From the NCBI GenBank assembly GCA_027627225.1, contig CM051029.1, positions 12,932,023-12,996,022 on the forward strand: DNA of 64,000 nt. Direction: 5' to 3'. The stretch is from Congeria kusceri. Lineage: Eukaryota; Mollusca; Bivalvia; Myida; Dreissenidae. Made by a program: the position numbers and the translations under genes. The notes beneath the pieces were generated by a model that worked only from the letters and a program-made list of their open reading frames with translations, did not search any database and was not told the DNA's origin. Shown piece by piece: positions 11,952 through 23,723 of the stretch (its first letter is position 1; each line of letters opens with the position of its first letter).

Positions 11952-12355
11952 GCATACGACATTTTGGTTTCGAATCAAATTACGTTGCTAAAGAATTAAC
12001 AGAAACACAAATAAACTGTGTGTTTCATTTTTCCAGAATGTATTATTTTTAGTAAAAACTTATTATAATTATAACTGTCCGGATTAAGGTGCTCGACCAA
12101 TCGACCCTTGTGCCAGTAGCACTATGCCGATTAGCCGGTGGACTTCCATGGCTGATCTGGCCAAGTACATAGACATGTCAGTGATAGATGTTTCAAGCAC
12201 TGTATCTTGTACACATTTGAAGTTCAATGGATAACTTCATTGAAACAATCCAGGACGCGAACTAAGTGGGAATATAAACTGATATATTGTCTTTGGCTAA
12301 GTGTTAGATTGTCATAATCAGTATAATAAAGTATAGAATTTCGTTTATATTACAG

Positions 12356-13160
12356 CAATCATTAACAAGTACAATTGGCGCAGATGGCCAGACCAGCCAG
12401 GCAAGTATTGTTACTGGCACAAGGAACGCCGAATTTGGCCAGACCAGCAAGGAAAGTATTGTTACTGGCTCAAGAAACGCTGAAGTGGGCCAGACCAGCC
12501 AGGCAAGTATTGTTACTGACGCAAGGGGCGCTGAAGTTGGCCAGACCAGCCAGGCAAGTATTGTTACTGGCGCAAGGGGCGCTGAAGTTGGCCAGACCAG
12601 CCAGGGAAGCATTGTAAGTGACACAAGGTACGCCGAAGTTGGCCAGACCAGCCAGGGAAGCATTGTAAGTAACACATGGAACGCCGAAGTTGGCCAGACC
12701 AGCCAGGGAAGCATTGTTAGTGACACAAAGAACGCCGAAGTTGGCCAGAGCAGCCAGGGAAGCATTGTAAGTGACACAAGGAACGCCAAAGTTGGACAGA
12801 CCAGCCAGGGAAGCATTGTAAGTGTCACAAGGGACGCTGAAGTTTGCCACACCAGCCAGGGAAGTTTGGTTACTGGCACAAGGGGCGCTGAAGTTGGCCA
12901 GACCAGCCAGGGAAGCATGGTAAGTGACAAGGAACGCCAAAGTTGGCCAGACCAGCCAGGAAAGCATTTTAAGTGACACAAGTGATTTCGAAGTTGGCCA
13001 GATCAGCCAGGGAAGTATTGTTACTGGAATAATGGACGAGAAAGTTGGCCAGACAAGCCAGGGAAGTTTTGTTACGGGCACAATGTACGCGGAAGTTGGC
13101 CAGACCAGCCAGGGAAGTATTGTAAGTGACACAAGAGACGCACATGCACGAAACAAAAAC
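12356..13160 (+). pseudogene. SET/recombinase pseudogene, exon 4: 51-bp minisatellite coding a 17-residue repeat
   Basis: A TTTATATTACAG acceptor leads in phase 0 into QSLTSTIGADGQTSQ and then about 15 copies of a 51-bp unit. The consensus is EVGQTSQGSIVSDTRNA, with GQTSQ the most conserved core. The exon ends at AAAAAC before GTAAAT, also phase 0. Exon 3 ends in phase 0, so the frame chosen by splicing is the one in which every unit reads. A 2-bp loss near 12,928 (GACAAGG for GACACAAGG) shifts the frame; the remaining units stay open in the new frame to the donor. The repeat is polar and Ser/Thr-rich, probably a flexible linker. I recognise no domain. Confidence 0.65.
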
Positions 13161-14362
13161 GTAAATATATTTATAATTATAGCTGTTAATTTGCATATAT
13201 AATGAAAATTGTATATTCATTCTTATTAAACGCATTTGTCTATTCGCATATTTGCATGTTTACTATCATCCATTACGTTGTTGCTTACAACTGCATCTTT
13301 GGTCTTGATTGATAAGGACATTCTGAAACGTCATCTATGACCTTGATAAGGAACGTCTACACCATGTTTATCTAGTAATTAATTTCATTATAATTCATTT
13401 AACGTGATTTAATTCCTAAGATGTTATTTTTGTATGTGTGTAGGGATATTCACCGAATTACTTTTATTAAATCATTGTAATCACTTTAATAGTGCGTGTT
13501 ATTGTTTATGTAAACACAGTGTTGGCTAACCAGCCCAAGCTATTAAATTGTACTGCTTACCAAAAGGTTAATTCATTAGTACAAACCATTACGCAACCTT
13601 TGTGGGAATAAGAAATGAATGTGTCTTAGTGCGATAATTCCTGTTATAAACGTGTCTTTACAATATAACATAGTTGTTTATTACAAAAGTCATTAACAGG
13701 TATTGTGTATGTAATTATATATGTTTTTATAGTTTTTCATATATAAAGGTGCCGTAAGGAAAACAGTTTAATACAGTACTTAATAGTTTATTCGATCGAA
13801 ATTGTCAAGTTAGTATTTTGTAATTTGACTGTCCAACCATAGGTTCTTCAGAACGGCATCTTGGACAATGACACAGAGAGTTAAAAGGATGTTTATCAAG
13901 TAATTAATTTTATCATTATACCTTTAACATGACTGTTTTCATGTATTGTAATCTTTGTGGGCATGTTGTGGTTTTCACTGTGTTGCTATCTTACTTCGTT
14001 GGTACCATTAGTAGGATTAGGAAATGCATGCGTATTTAGTTTAAATGTTAGTAACCAATCGTTAATTATCGCCGTTGTTATGGTCATTCTAGTGTTGCAG
14101 TGCTAAAGAAGAGTAATGTGTTGGTTTGATGCGAAAACGGCCACAACAATGCATATCATGATATGTATGATATGTAGCTATAGAAATACAAGTTTGAAAG
14201 AACACTTTAAAATATCGCAATAATAGAAATCCTTATTGAATGACAGGTTTTAAAAGATGTAACATCGTTAACATAATAACATAAATATTTAAGATTTCTT
14301 ACACTTGTGTGTATCATGAAATAAAATGTGTACAAGTTAAATATTGTACTACTGTGTTGCAG
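13161..14362. other. Intron, no further gene recognised
   Basis: AT-rich, with short frames and no motif. It lies between exons 4 and 5 of the plus-strand pseudogene. Confidence 0.5.
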
Positions 14363-14416
14363 GCAACGCCCATATACAGTAATACAAACGAGATGGTGAT
14401 AGTTGATTCAATATCG
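14363..14416 (+). pseudogene. SET/recombinase pseudogene, exon 5 (linker)
   Basis: A 54-nt segment between TGTGTTGCAG and GTATGT is open in phase 0 at both ends and reads ATPIYSNTNEMVIVDSIS. Phase agreement with exons 4 and 6 is the main support. No domain is seen. Confidence 0.5.
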
Positions 14417-14586
14417 GTATGTATGTGATACTCTCGCTCATGTATCTCTTGAGCAGCTGTGGTGAACATTGTTTAATAAGTCTTTGAATCTTCAACATAA
14501 TAACTTTAATGTATAAGGGTTTACTGGAATAATGTAAACCCTTTTATGTGATTATGATTAAAATGAATACAATTTAAAATAGGATA

Positions 14587-14845
14587 TTAAAGGGACCTGT
14601 TCACAGATTGGCAAAGATATCAACAATAAAAGTACATTATATATGAACACGCAAAATAAAACTTCTGACAAAGAAATGTATAGGAAATATAGGTTCGATA
14701 CCCGGCGAATGCAATTTTGTTTATTTACATTTTTTCCTTATTTAATATGTGTTATCTATTAGTCCAAACACTTTAGTTTTTTCAGTTTAGACATGTAATG
14801 TCATTTTTTCAAAAATACGTAATATATGTGAACAAGTCCCTTTAA
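14587..14845. mobile_element. MITE with TTAAAGGGAC termini, about 259 bp
   Basis: Left end TTAAAGGGACCTGTTCACA and right end TGTGAACAAGTCCCTTTAA form imperfect terminal inverted repeats. The flanks are TA on both sides; a TTAA target is an alternative reading of the same ends. Internally, GGTTCGATACC at about 14693 matches an RNA polymerase III B-box core. There is no coding capacity. It sits in the intron between exons 5 and 6. Confidence 0.7.
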
Positions 14846-14879
14846 TAGCACCAACATAATATACTCTGTAGGTAAACAA

Positions 14880-16540
14880 TAACGACTAAGGTCTTTTTTT
14901 CAGACAGACCACATGGAGCTTTCATAGGACATGTCTGAATACAACGCCCAGTTTTGTGTCAAAGACACGAATAATTTTGTTTTATTGTTTCGACGTGACA
15001 TTAGCATTCCACGAGTGCGTGAGTGATGAGTGTATGAATAATGCATAGTTAGGTTAAATTAATGGATTCTAACGTGCTAGAGTTTAGGGTGTTTTGATCA
15101 CCTAGGAAACCTCCGAGAACTGTTTACCACTAAGGTTCTGATTTGGCATACAGTTCTGCACGGAACAACTCAGAAAGAAGAAACATCAAGCCACAAGATG
15201 AACCATTGACAACGAATATGGTTTTCCCGCTGGTCTACAGGTGCAATTTTTTCTGAGATCAGTACGAAAATTAGTTCGTTTCAAGAATCTCACATTAGAT
15301 ACATTCGCATTAATGCACTGATTAATGTTGCTCCTAAACATGTGCAACTTTATTAAACTTGTTCCTACATATACTTGTATAACATGGAAAAGATACTCAA
15401 GAAGACCTTAGCAAGACTAAGAGAAGAAGGAATTGAAAATGGAAACGTGGCAAAGGTACTCAGAACATGGAAGAAAGGATAATGCATGGTGGTGAATAAA
15501 AAACGTTCTGACAAAAGATAGCTTTATGTTTGTTTTTTGACCTGCAAAGAAATTCGCTACCAGTGAACAATGCTAGCGTACAATACTGTTGGGCTGGTGA
15601 TTGGTTATTTGTACAACTTTGCCATTCTCAGCCACATTAGAATAGTGTCACAGTTGTGAGCATAGATGTAATAGTAAAGACCAGTCATTGGATGCATTTT
15701 TGTATTTTCATTTAACAGCTTTCAGTACTCTGTCTCTATAAAACTATATACACCATTCATTGAAATACATTTCCCACGGTATGGGTATGAATATAATTAT
15801 AACCGCCAGTTAAAAAATTATGAATTAAAAAACCTTTCTGACACTTTCGTGTTGCAATTATTGGTCTGCGGATATCTTTGTATACATATTGTTGTCTTGT
15901 TAACGCGCTGTGACTCACACATTTTTACATGTCTGGGAAATATGACATTTTGCGATCATCTAAATTTGAGAACCTTTAAAACGTTTCTGTGGCAACATTT
16001 GAACGTATTAGTATTTTTCACATCGGTTAGCACGTGGGACACTTAATGAACATTTCTCTGATTAGAGAGAATCTAACGACCTTACCTCCGACACCGTGTA
16101 CTTGGCGTCTCCATCAATCAGACCTATGTACAGATATTTTCTTTGACGTTAATGAAACAAAACTAAATATACCCAAACGGTAAGATAGTTTTTAAAATGT
16201 GCATGAATATGTAGGGGTCATTTATTCAACATCTATATCAATCATGAGTTATCTGCGATATAAACCTCTATGGAGGCGCTCGTGTTCCATGTTTGTAAAA
16301 CGATCTTTATATGTGTGTATTATAATTGAAATTATCTAACACCAGTACATATGGTAAAGGTACATAGTGGCAACATTGTTTTTTCTACATTACCCATTGC
16401 AACCTGTAACTGCCTACTGTTAGTAAGAATGTTACATACATGTACGCATGTTCGTGCTAACCGTTGCTCCATTATATAAAACACACGTTTCGTACTTGTT
16501 TAAAACAAAACAGTTTTTAAAGATATTTCTTTTATTTAGA
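14880..16540. other. Intron, no further gene recognised
   Basis: No open segment with good splice sites or motifs was found in this intron of the plus-strand pseudogene. Confidence 0.45.
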
Positions 16541-16541
16541 G

Positions 16542-16627
16542 AAAAGACTGGAACAGTACATTGTGAAGCAAATATCTGACGACGAACATGACGATGGAAG
16601 TATTACATTGATCGTGAGCAAAACCAG
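16542..16627 (+). pseudogene. SET/recombinase pseudogene, exon 6 (acidic linker)
   Basis: After TTTATTTAGAG the phase-0 frame reads KRLEQYIVKQISDDEHDDGS, then ITLIVSKT, ending AG before GTATCT (phase 2). The acidic character matches the linker that precedes the zinc finger in the minus-strand copy. An acceptor 2 bp earlier is also possible. Confidence 0.5.
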
Positions 16628-16751
16628 GTATCTAGTGTTACGTTTTTCATGACTGTGTCATACTGACATTAGAGTCAATGACTGAGATCGCAGTAAGCTT
16701 TTACAACACATGCAATATGGTTATATAATTTATTTCTATCTCTTGGTGCAG

Positions 16752-16861
16752 TGAAGATGCAGCAGGATCAACATCAACATATATGCACAGTAACAACTCG
16801 AGCAAAGCAATGACAGACAGAAGCGCATAAAATGAAGCTGCATCAGAGAAAGAAAGAAAAG
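16752..16861 (+). pseudogene. SET/recombinase pseudogene, exon 7 (Ser-rich linker, with a stop)
   Basis: A TTGGTGCAG acceptor and GTACTA donor bound a 110-nt segment that continues exon 6 from phase 2 and ends in phase 1, as required by exon 8. It reads SEDAAGSTSTYMHSNNSSKA, then MTDRSA, an in-frame TAA at 16828-16830, and NEAASEKERK. Confidence 0.5.
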
Positions 16862-17049
16862 GTACTAAATACATGTACTTTTGCCGACTATCATGTCGAT
16901 ATCATTGGGGTTTCTTAGACTGTATCCTTTCATTTAAATGAATATACACATTGCAATTTGAAAATGTAAACAACGAGCTGTTTCTAGTAGAATTTCACAT
17001 ACACACGTATTTTCGCGCTGATATTATAATATAAGACATATATCATATT

Positions 17050-17550
17050 ACTGTGCAGGCAGCTTGACCTCCGGTATAATTAGGGCCCCGCAGATTGTTT
17101 TCTCTCCGTCCTTCTGTCCGTCCGTCTGACCGTCAGTCCACATTTATTACGTTTTCTCAGTCGATAACGGATTTTCTTGAAATTTGTCTTCATTGTAGAG
17201 GGTAATTTGTAATTGTGCTTTAACATGTGCATTAAGATGAGGATTTCAATTGTTCTTCCTCCATTCGCAAATTCCTTGGCGCTTTGATTATTTTCCTGTA
17301 TTGACTGTATAGAGAATATTCCTTGTAAACGCACCTCCTTCTGTTGAGGGTTACGTGTAGTTGTAAAAAACTTACTGGCCCAATCTTCAAACAAGCTTTC
17401 ATTCGGGGCCATTTGTCACTCCTGCCTCAAAGTTCCAGTTGTTTTTGTCTCATGATACTCTACTATTTAGTGCTAACTTGAATAAGTATTATTTGTAACA
17501 TAATACGTGTTAACGTCATAAAATAACCAATATCTAGTGTCACCGCGTTG
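17050..17550. repeat. Dispersed repeat with GTCCGTCCGTCTG string
   Basis: CTTCTGTCCGTCCGTCTGACCGTCAGTC near 17110-17140 is followed by CGATAACGGATTTTCTTGAAATTTG, a layout shared with other dispersed repeats of this kind. The minus-strand frames here have no recognised domain. Confidence 0.45.
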
Positions 17551-17613
17551 TGTCATGGTTGTTCTTCTTTTACCAGGGAAACCTAAACGATCCATTGCGT
17601 GGTTTTTTTTTAG

Positions 17614-19016
17614 CCAAATTACCTGATCATATGAAAAGTCAGCATACATCTGAAAAGGAAGTAATTGCTGCAATGAAATTACCAAAGCCAGAACAACATC
17701 ACGCATTTGCCAGTTTGAGAACGAAGGGTATATATCTAGCAAATATGAAACAAATAAGAGATGGAAATACAAAGGATTTAATTCGAGAAAGAAAACAAGG
17801 GAATGATGAGATCGTTACATGTTCAGTGTGTAAAGCGTTTTTATTGAAGACATCCTTTTACAAACACAAGAAAAAATGTCATTCAGCTGTTTCAGAAGCG
17901 TCATCAAGCGCAATAAATGTTACTCTCATGCAATATGAAAACACTGGTGAAAAATACGTAGACTATCAGGCAAAAATGTTGAGTCGATTTCGTGACAATG
18001 GTGTCGGCAACATGTGTAGAAATAAAATACATTTGAAGGATTTTGGCGTCCACAGATATATTGCAAAGGGCAAAGAGCAAAGAGGCTGAAAAGAAATAAT
18101 CTCTTATGACAATGTTAAGACAGTTAGCAAAACTGTTTTTGGACTTCAAAGATATATACAGAAATAGAACGAAAAAATACTGCACATCCATCACAAAAAT
18201 GTTTGTTAGAGACAATTTTGAATTTCTAAAAGAGGTTTTGCAGAGCCGTAAGGACTCCAAAAATGACTTGAAGTCATCTCTAGGGTATACAATGAAGAAG
18301 TTTGCTAAGTTTAAATATCTATCCGTGGGAGAAGACAGGACAGAAACGAGGAAGCCAAAAGAGTTACCTGTTGAGGAAGACGTACAAACGTTAACCAATT
18401 ATGTGCTACATCAATTAAGAGAACTAACAACAGATAGATACAATTTTATTTCAAACGACGAATTTACACTTCTCAGAAATAGGTGGAGAACCCAGTAGAT
18501 TGACTCTTGAACAATGGAAGGAAGCGGAGAATGATGAATGGCTGGGTAAGTGTACGGACTCGGATCTATCAGAACAGGAGCGTAAAATGCTCAAAACCAT
18601 GAAAGTCGCGTAGCAGACAGGCAAAAGGGACGAAAGTCTGATCCCTGTTCTTTTTCCAGAAGATACAATCCCAGGCTTGCGAATGCTTGCAGATCCAGAA
18701 ATAAGGAAAGATGGTGGCGTTAACAAATACAACAAATTTCTTTTCCCATGTACGAATTTGTCAGACAAACATGTGATCGGGTCCGACAGCATCAGGATTA
18801 TATGTGCAAAGGCTTTGGTAGAAACGTTAACAGCAACGAAGTTTCGTCATCGAGTGTATACCAAATATGCACAACTTGAAACGGACGAGCAGGAAAGGGG
18901 TGCCTTTTACCGCCACATTGGACAGAGTGATGCAATCAACAGAAATGTGTACCAGTGTCCTCCGGCCGTATTAGAAGTCACACAAGTTGGAAGATTCCTT
19001 CACAACATTGACATAG
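17614..19016 (+). pseudogene. SET/recombinase pseudogene, exon 8: zinc-finger and tyrosine-recombinase-like region, frameshifted
   Basis: Homologous in order to the 2.1-kb exon of the minus-strand gene. LAKLPDHMKSQH matches the sister's LAKLPRHFEQKH; then a finger CSVC...YKHKKKC; a helical stretch (RQLAKLFLDFKDIY); an Arg-box remnant ending GGEPSRLTLEQW; and a C-terminal block KFRHRVYTKYAQLE, AFYRHIGQS, INRNVYQCP, EVTQVGRFLHNID. In tyrosine-recombinase terms, Arg of KFRHRV and Tyr of NVYQ are kept, while the LGH histidine position is Gln. Breaks: frame changes between about 18,077 and 18,106 and near 18,480 (inside the Arg box), and a TAG at 18611-18613. The start could instead be 17577 (CAG acceptor), with an extra T in the T9 run. 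It ends ATAG before GTATGC, phase 1, like the sister. Confidence 0.8.
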
Positions 19017-19019
19017 GTA

Positions 19020-20090
19020 TGCACATATTTATGAATAACTAAAAATATACTATTTTTGTAAAACATTGTGTGCACACGGTATTGACAAGCGACGGTCCAA
19101 ATGCGATTGGCTATTTTCGATGATTTTGATTAATGTAAACAGACGAAAAATGCCATAATCTGATGTCATGCATTGATTGAGTAGTAGTTATAACAGTGTA
19201 TATAAATGTCCAATTCTGATATTCTACTGCATAATTATATTGATTTAAAAACTAGTTATTGCATAGTGGTAACAACAACCTGTTAATATGTTTTAAGAAT
19301 GCGAGTGTATGAGATCCCAGATTACCAAATGATTATCCGGAATTTAATGGGTTTTGGTCCTTCTATGTGCTGTGTACCTTTCACTTTTAGTAGGAGAAAT
19401 AATTTTTGTTTATAAAGGTCATTCTAAAATAAGAACAAACGCGCGCGTCCGTTTAAGTTTGATCCGCATGCTTTACTTGGATATTACATTCATTGTATAT
19501 GGCAGTACATGTTGTTATGACGGGCAAAAAGAAATACAAAAATAAAATGTACATGGAAGTAGATACAGGTCCGAGTTATCGTCTTTTCAGTGAAGATATG
19601 TCGTAAAATTTTCATAAACAAATACAAAATCAAAATCCCCTAAAATCAACCGATGTCAAAATGGTCAACTGTGCAAAATAAATGCTCAAACAGTTATATG
19701 ATCGCAAAATGTCACAGGTTCTGACACGATGTGACGTCACGGAGATTACTAGATTAGTGTTTACTAAAGTTAAGCAAAGTTAGCAAGTTTCAGAAAACTT
19801 GAGCCACCGGCCTTGGTGAGTGGTTCATACGTTTTCATGCCGGACAAATAAACTTATCTTTATTCAACACTTACGTAATATTTTATTTGTCCCAGTTTTT
19901 ATTTTTATTTTGCAAATATACGAAATAATACATACTAAATAAAAAGAAAAACATAAAGAGACGTCATAAAATAGCGTAACTAGATTGCGCGTGTTGTAAT
20001 AAAGCAAAGTTCATTCACCAGGGATTCATTTCGTTATATTACGTTTAAATTTTATATCATTACTAAATGGAAAACTGTTAATCTGATTAT
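19020..20090. other. Intron, no gene recognised
   Basis: No motif-bearing frame. The 63-residue open frame at 19354-19545 has neither splice context nor a recognisable domain. Confidence 0.45.
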
Positions 20091-20098
20091 GCTGACAG

Positions 20099-20158
20099 AA
20101 ACACAAGAACAATCAAACCAAATAATGGAACAGATCACAAACACAATGACAAGAAACG
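20099..20158 (+). pseudogene. SET/recombinase pseudogene, exon 9
   Basis: A 60-nt segment between GCTGACAG and GTAAGC, phase 1 to phase 1, encodes a polar TQEQSNQIMEQITNTMTRN stretch. It continues the phase of exon 8. No domain is recognised. Confidence 0.45.
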
Positions 20159-20660
20159 GTAAGCTATTCTTTTGTGTTTGCCCATAGTAATTTTCTGTAG
20201 TTAAACCTCACATAATGAAAACAGTGTTCCGTCATACTAGTATAATGACTCTTAGCCCGGACATCTCGTTCATAGACCTTGTTCATAGAACTTGTGCTTA
20301 ACCTACAGAGCTTTCCGGCCCTCATAAACCCCTTAAGCTTAAGCGTTCTAATGCCATATCGCCGCCACTGTGGTTTTGGTTATCTTGGTTAACAGCTCTG
20401 GTAAGGTAGTCATTGTTGCATATCAGTCTTCTTTTTTTCTTATGCTATGCTTAATGATGTGTACTGACTTGTTAATAAAACTATTTTACCAACAAAACAT
20501 GGGCTTTGTTTGGTAAATTACGACTGGGCTACTTTGGCGGTTTGTAAAGGAAGTGTCCGTTATACAGAAAACTTTTTTTTTCAGGATGATGTGTCTATGT
20601 TTACAAACATTATTTACAGAATTAATTTGGACGTATTCACAAGTATCTTCTCCTGTACAG

Positions 20661-20749
20661 AATCAACCATGCGGGAATCGTTTGCTTCAAAAATGCACGA
20701 TTCGGATTCTACAGAAATAAGCAGTGGCGGGGAAATTTACATCTCAATG
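20661..20749 (+). pseudogene. SET/recombinase pseudogene, exon 10 (acidic tail)
   Basis: TTCTCCTGTACAG precedes an 89-nt segment in phase 1 that reads STMRESFASKMHDSDSTEIS and SGGEIYISM, then GTAGGA in phase 0. A longer version using the upstream TTTTTTTTTCAG would meet a stop in the required phase, so the internal acceptor is preferred. The Asp-Ser-Asp-Ser acidic stretch parallels DSDSEED in the sister's last exon. Confidence 0.45.
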
Positions 20750-20923
20750 GTAGGATAGCATAATTATAGTAATATTTCTCAGAGTTTTCCTTACTTTATT
20801 AAACAAAATATTAAACAATATTTAAAGGATTCGAAAATAACTAAAGACGAATCATCTGTCGGCTAAATTAATTATACTCCTATATTGATAAATTGCTGAG
20901 TTATAAAATTTGCTTTTGTTTAG

Positions 20924-20966
20924 GATGGTGAAGAAATCTCAATTGACAAAGGTTCACATATAGAAG
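20924..20966 (+). pseudogene. SET/recombinase pseudogene, exon 11 (acidic tail)
   Basis: A 43-nt segment between TTTTGTTTAG and GTAAGA, phase 0 to 1, reads DGEEISIDKGSHIE. It matches the phase of exon 10. Confidence 0.45.
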
Positions 20967-21004
20967 GTAAGACCCATAATTTTAATTATTGTCTTTACCA
21001 GTGT

Positions 21005-21840
21005 TTTTTTAGCTCACCTGAGCACAAAGTGCTCATGGTAAGCTTTTGTGATTGCCCGTTGTCCGTCGTTTGTGCGTGCGTGCGTGCGTGTGTGCGTGCG
21101 TGTGTGCGTGCGTGCGTGCGTCGTCAACTTTTCATTCAAACAACATCTCCTCCTAAACCGCTTGGCAGATTTTCACCAAACTTCACAGGAATGATCCTTG
21201 TGGAGACTTCTTTCAAGGTTGTTCAAATATTTCCGGTCCGCTAAATATGTAGGTCACAAGAGCTAAAAAATGGATTTAAAAAATGAAAACTTTAAAAACC
21301 TTCTTCTATGAAACCGCAAGGCTCAGAGCTTTCATATTTGATATGTGACATCCTCTAGAGGTTCCCTACAAAGATTATTCAAATTATGCCTCAGGGGCAA
21401 AACGATCCACGTCCAGGGCGTCACATGGGTTATATAGAATATGTATCAAAATGACTTTAAATATCTTCTCCTCTGAAACCACAAGGCCCAGAGGTTTCAT
21501 ATTTGGTATGTAACATCCTATAGTGGTCCTCTACAAAGATCATTCAAATTATGCCCCGGGCGTCAAAACTGGCCACGCCCCGGGGTTCTCATGGTTTATG
21601 TAAGATATATAGCAAAATGACTTTAAAAATAGTCTCCTCTGAACCCGCAAGGCCCAGAGGTTTCATATTTGGTATGTAACATCCTTTAGTGGTCCTTTAC
21701 AAAGTTTGTTCAAATTATGCCCCATGGGTCAAAACTGACCACACCCCAGGGGTCACATGGTTTATTTAGACATAAATAGCATAATGACTTTAAAAATCTC
21801 CTCTCAAACCGCATGGCCTAGAGGTTTCATATTTGATTCA
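21005..21840. repeat. Dispersed repeat with GTGC microsatellite and three to four imperfect internal units
   Basis: Begins TTTTTTTAGCTCACCTGAGCAC, then GTCCGTCGTTTGTGCGTGCGTGC (microsatellite about 21071-21120). It continues with imperfect units of about 150 bp, each with AACCGCAAGGC(C)AGAGGTTTCATATTTG, GGTCC(T)CTACAAAG and TTCAAATTATGCC. The open frame over the microsatellite is a composition artefact. Confidence 0.75.
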
Positions 21841-21849
21841 TCGTACAGT

Positions 21850-23340
21850 TGCAGAATGTTTATAAAATGTTAAATTGCGATATTTTGGAGGTTAGTACAT
21901 AAGAAAAACGCTAAAATATAGCTTGAATATATGTTTATTAAATGTATTTGTTATATTCAGATAATTAATGTGACTGCACGAGAATGGCCATACGACTAAG
22001 GACAAGGGATTTTCTTTCAAGAACCATTAACTTCTTGGCTATTTTATGAAATGTACATGATACTTTCAGAGTTAACGAATCACTCCTTCATTCCGTTGTT
22101 GTTTAGATACCCAGGGACACATTGCAATGTGTAAAGTCTAAACTTAATAAAGTTTACATGTATAAGAATAACTAATATTTATTTTGTTTCAGCATATTGG
22201 CAGTAACTTTGGCAAAAGGATTAAGGGTAAGTAATGTATGCTGATAAAAAACATGTCTCAATAAAAAATGGGGTATTTAATGAGAATATAGCAGAACTCT
22301 GCTATTTAATCAAACTGAAAATTCTAGTAAGTGTCTAATTCATAAATAAAATTGTTGCTATTCCGTTTATGAATTGAATGGTCTGATGAAAGGATGGCAT
22401 GTCTGTATTTGGGTTTGAATTTCCGTCCACTACTCTCTTGCCTCTCTATTTATATGACCAATTCATATGGAGAAACACGTATATTATGACAATATGTCAT
22501 TCTGAGTTGGTAATGAACTCGCCAGATATGAGATTCTTGAAATGGACGGTAGCATTTCGTGAATTGAAGTCTAACTAATATTGTTTTAGTATTCTCGATA
22601 TGTACCTGTTATTTGTGTGTATATGTATTATGACTAGCATAATGATTTAAAAAAGAAGCCTTTTTTGTTGGTCTGTTATAGCGGTGCGATATAACGGGAA
22701 ACAATATCATATCTTTTCGGGAAAATGCATCATAAGAAGGTGTATGACACTCACATACAAGTCTAATATATTAGATGTGTTAGTTAGAAAGATTAAGGTA
22801 TTTTGCATATAAATTATTTTGAGAATTGTCTAGCTGGAAATGGAAAACAGAAGGCTGTTTTATTTTACTGTTCAGTGCTTATATTCTTCAATGCTGGTAC
22901 ATACACAAATATTAAAACCTGCTCTTGCCAGAAACCAATGGGTATTTCTTCATACTTTTAAGGAAATGCGCTTCTGTTCTGTGTCAAAATCCTCAAGCTA
23001 GTTTGATTTTTCGAAGAAACATTGCTTCCTCAGTGAGGGTTTAGAATCCATATATGGCTATGTTGAAATCATGGAAACGTTTCGTGTCTAAAACCACTGC
23101 ATATTAAAGTAATATTGTTTCTTGTATAACCCTCTAAAAGTACTTTGAGACATTTATGTTTGCGAAAATGTGACGTTTAGTTTTGTTGTACGGCTCTACA
23201 GAAAATCTAATATGGTTTTGTTGTCTATCGAAGCTTTGAAAATCATGCCAGAACACAAGTGACACGTTTGCTACAGATAACCATTGGTTAAACTCAGTTA
23301 AGCGATCTAATGCCATCGTTGCCCTCTTCTTTTATTAATA
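21850..23340. other. Intronic DNA with one unplaceable exon-like segment
   Basis: A TTTTGTTTCAG acceptor and GTAAGT donor bound 22194-22229, but in the phase left by exon 11 the segment contains a stop. It is either another lesion or not an exon. The rest holds nothing I recognise. Confidence 0.35.
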
Positions 23341-23341
23341 G

Positions 23342-23449
23342 TTTGACGGTAAACTGTATGGAAAGAAGAAGATACCCAACGGCTGAACATATACTTTTCC
23401 AGTACAGTACACGACATTTCTAAATGGGACACTAAAGGAAATTTACCAG
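23342..23449 (+). pseudogene. SET/recombinase pseudogene, C-terminal domain exon (frameshifted)
   Basis: TTCTTTTATTAATAG precedes a frame reading MERRRYPTAEHILFQYSTRH, then a stop. The neighbouring frame continues FLNGTLKEIYQ to a GTGGGT donor. A basic run followed by an aromatic and Glu-containing helix resembles KRKMWSIEEQAAVERQLGKY in the last exon of the minus-strand gene. The frame jump in the middle adds one more lesion. Confidence 0.4.
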
Positions 23450-23723
23450 GTGGGTGAAATTATAAAATATGTTGATCTCCAGTTGTAAGGATCACAATTA
23501 ACAAAAGTCGCAATGCAGGTTCTAGTTATGAAAGTAAATTCAACTTGTATTCGGCAATTTTTAGAACAAAATATATAATGTGATCTTATGACCACAGATC
23601 AAATACTTTCATTTTGTATAGCATTGTTGTGGTCACGATACCAAACTTGGTACTAATAAGTGTAATTAACAACCACCATTTCATCTTCAGCTTTGTAATT
23701 ACACTCACAATTTTACATTTTAG

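Noticed and set aside
12356..13160. CRISPR array
   Set aside because: Units are contiguous, with no unique spacers, and the genome is eukaryotic; it is a coding minisatellite.
12304..13235. Long overlapping frames on the minus strand (about 225 residues, LPWLVWPTSA-type repeat)
   Set aside because: They are mirror images of a 51-bp repeat whose length is a multiple of three, so every frame stays open. Splice phase supports only the plus strand.
21029..21244. Frame with a CVRACVRACVR run
   Set aside because: Translation of a GTGC microsatellite inside a dispersed repeat.
22194..22229. Additional exon of the plus-strand SET/recombinase copy
   Set aside because: Splice sites are good, but the required phase contains a stop and the other phases do not resemble the sister protein.
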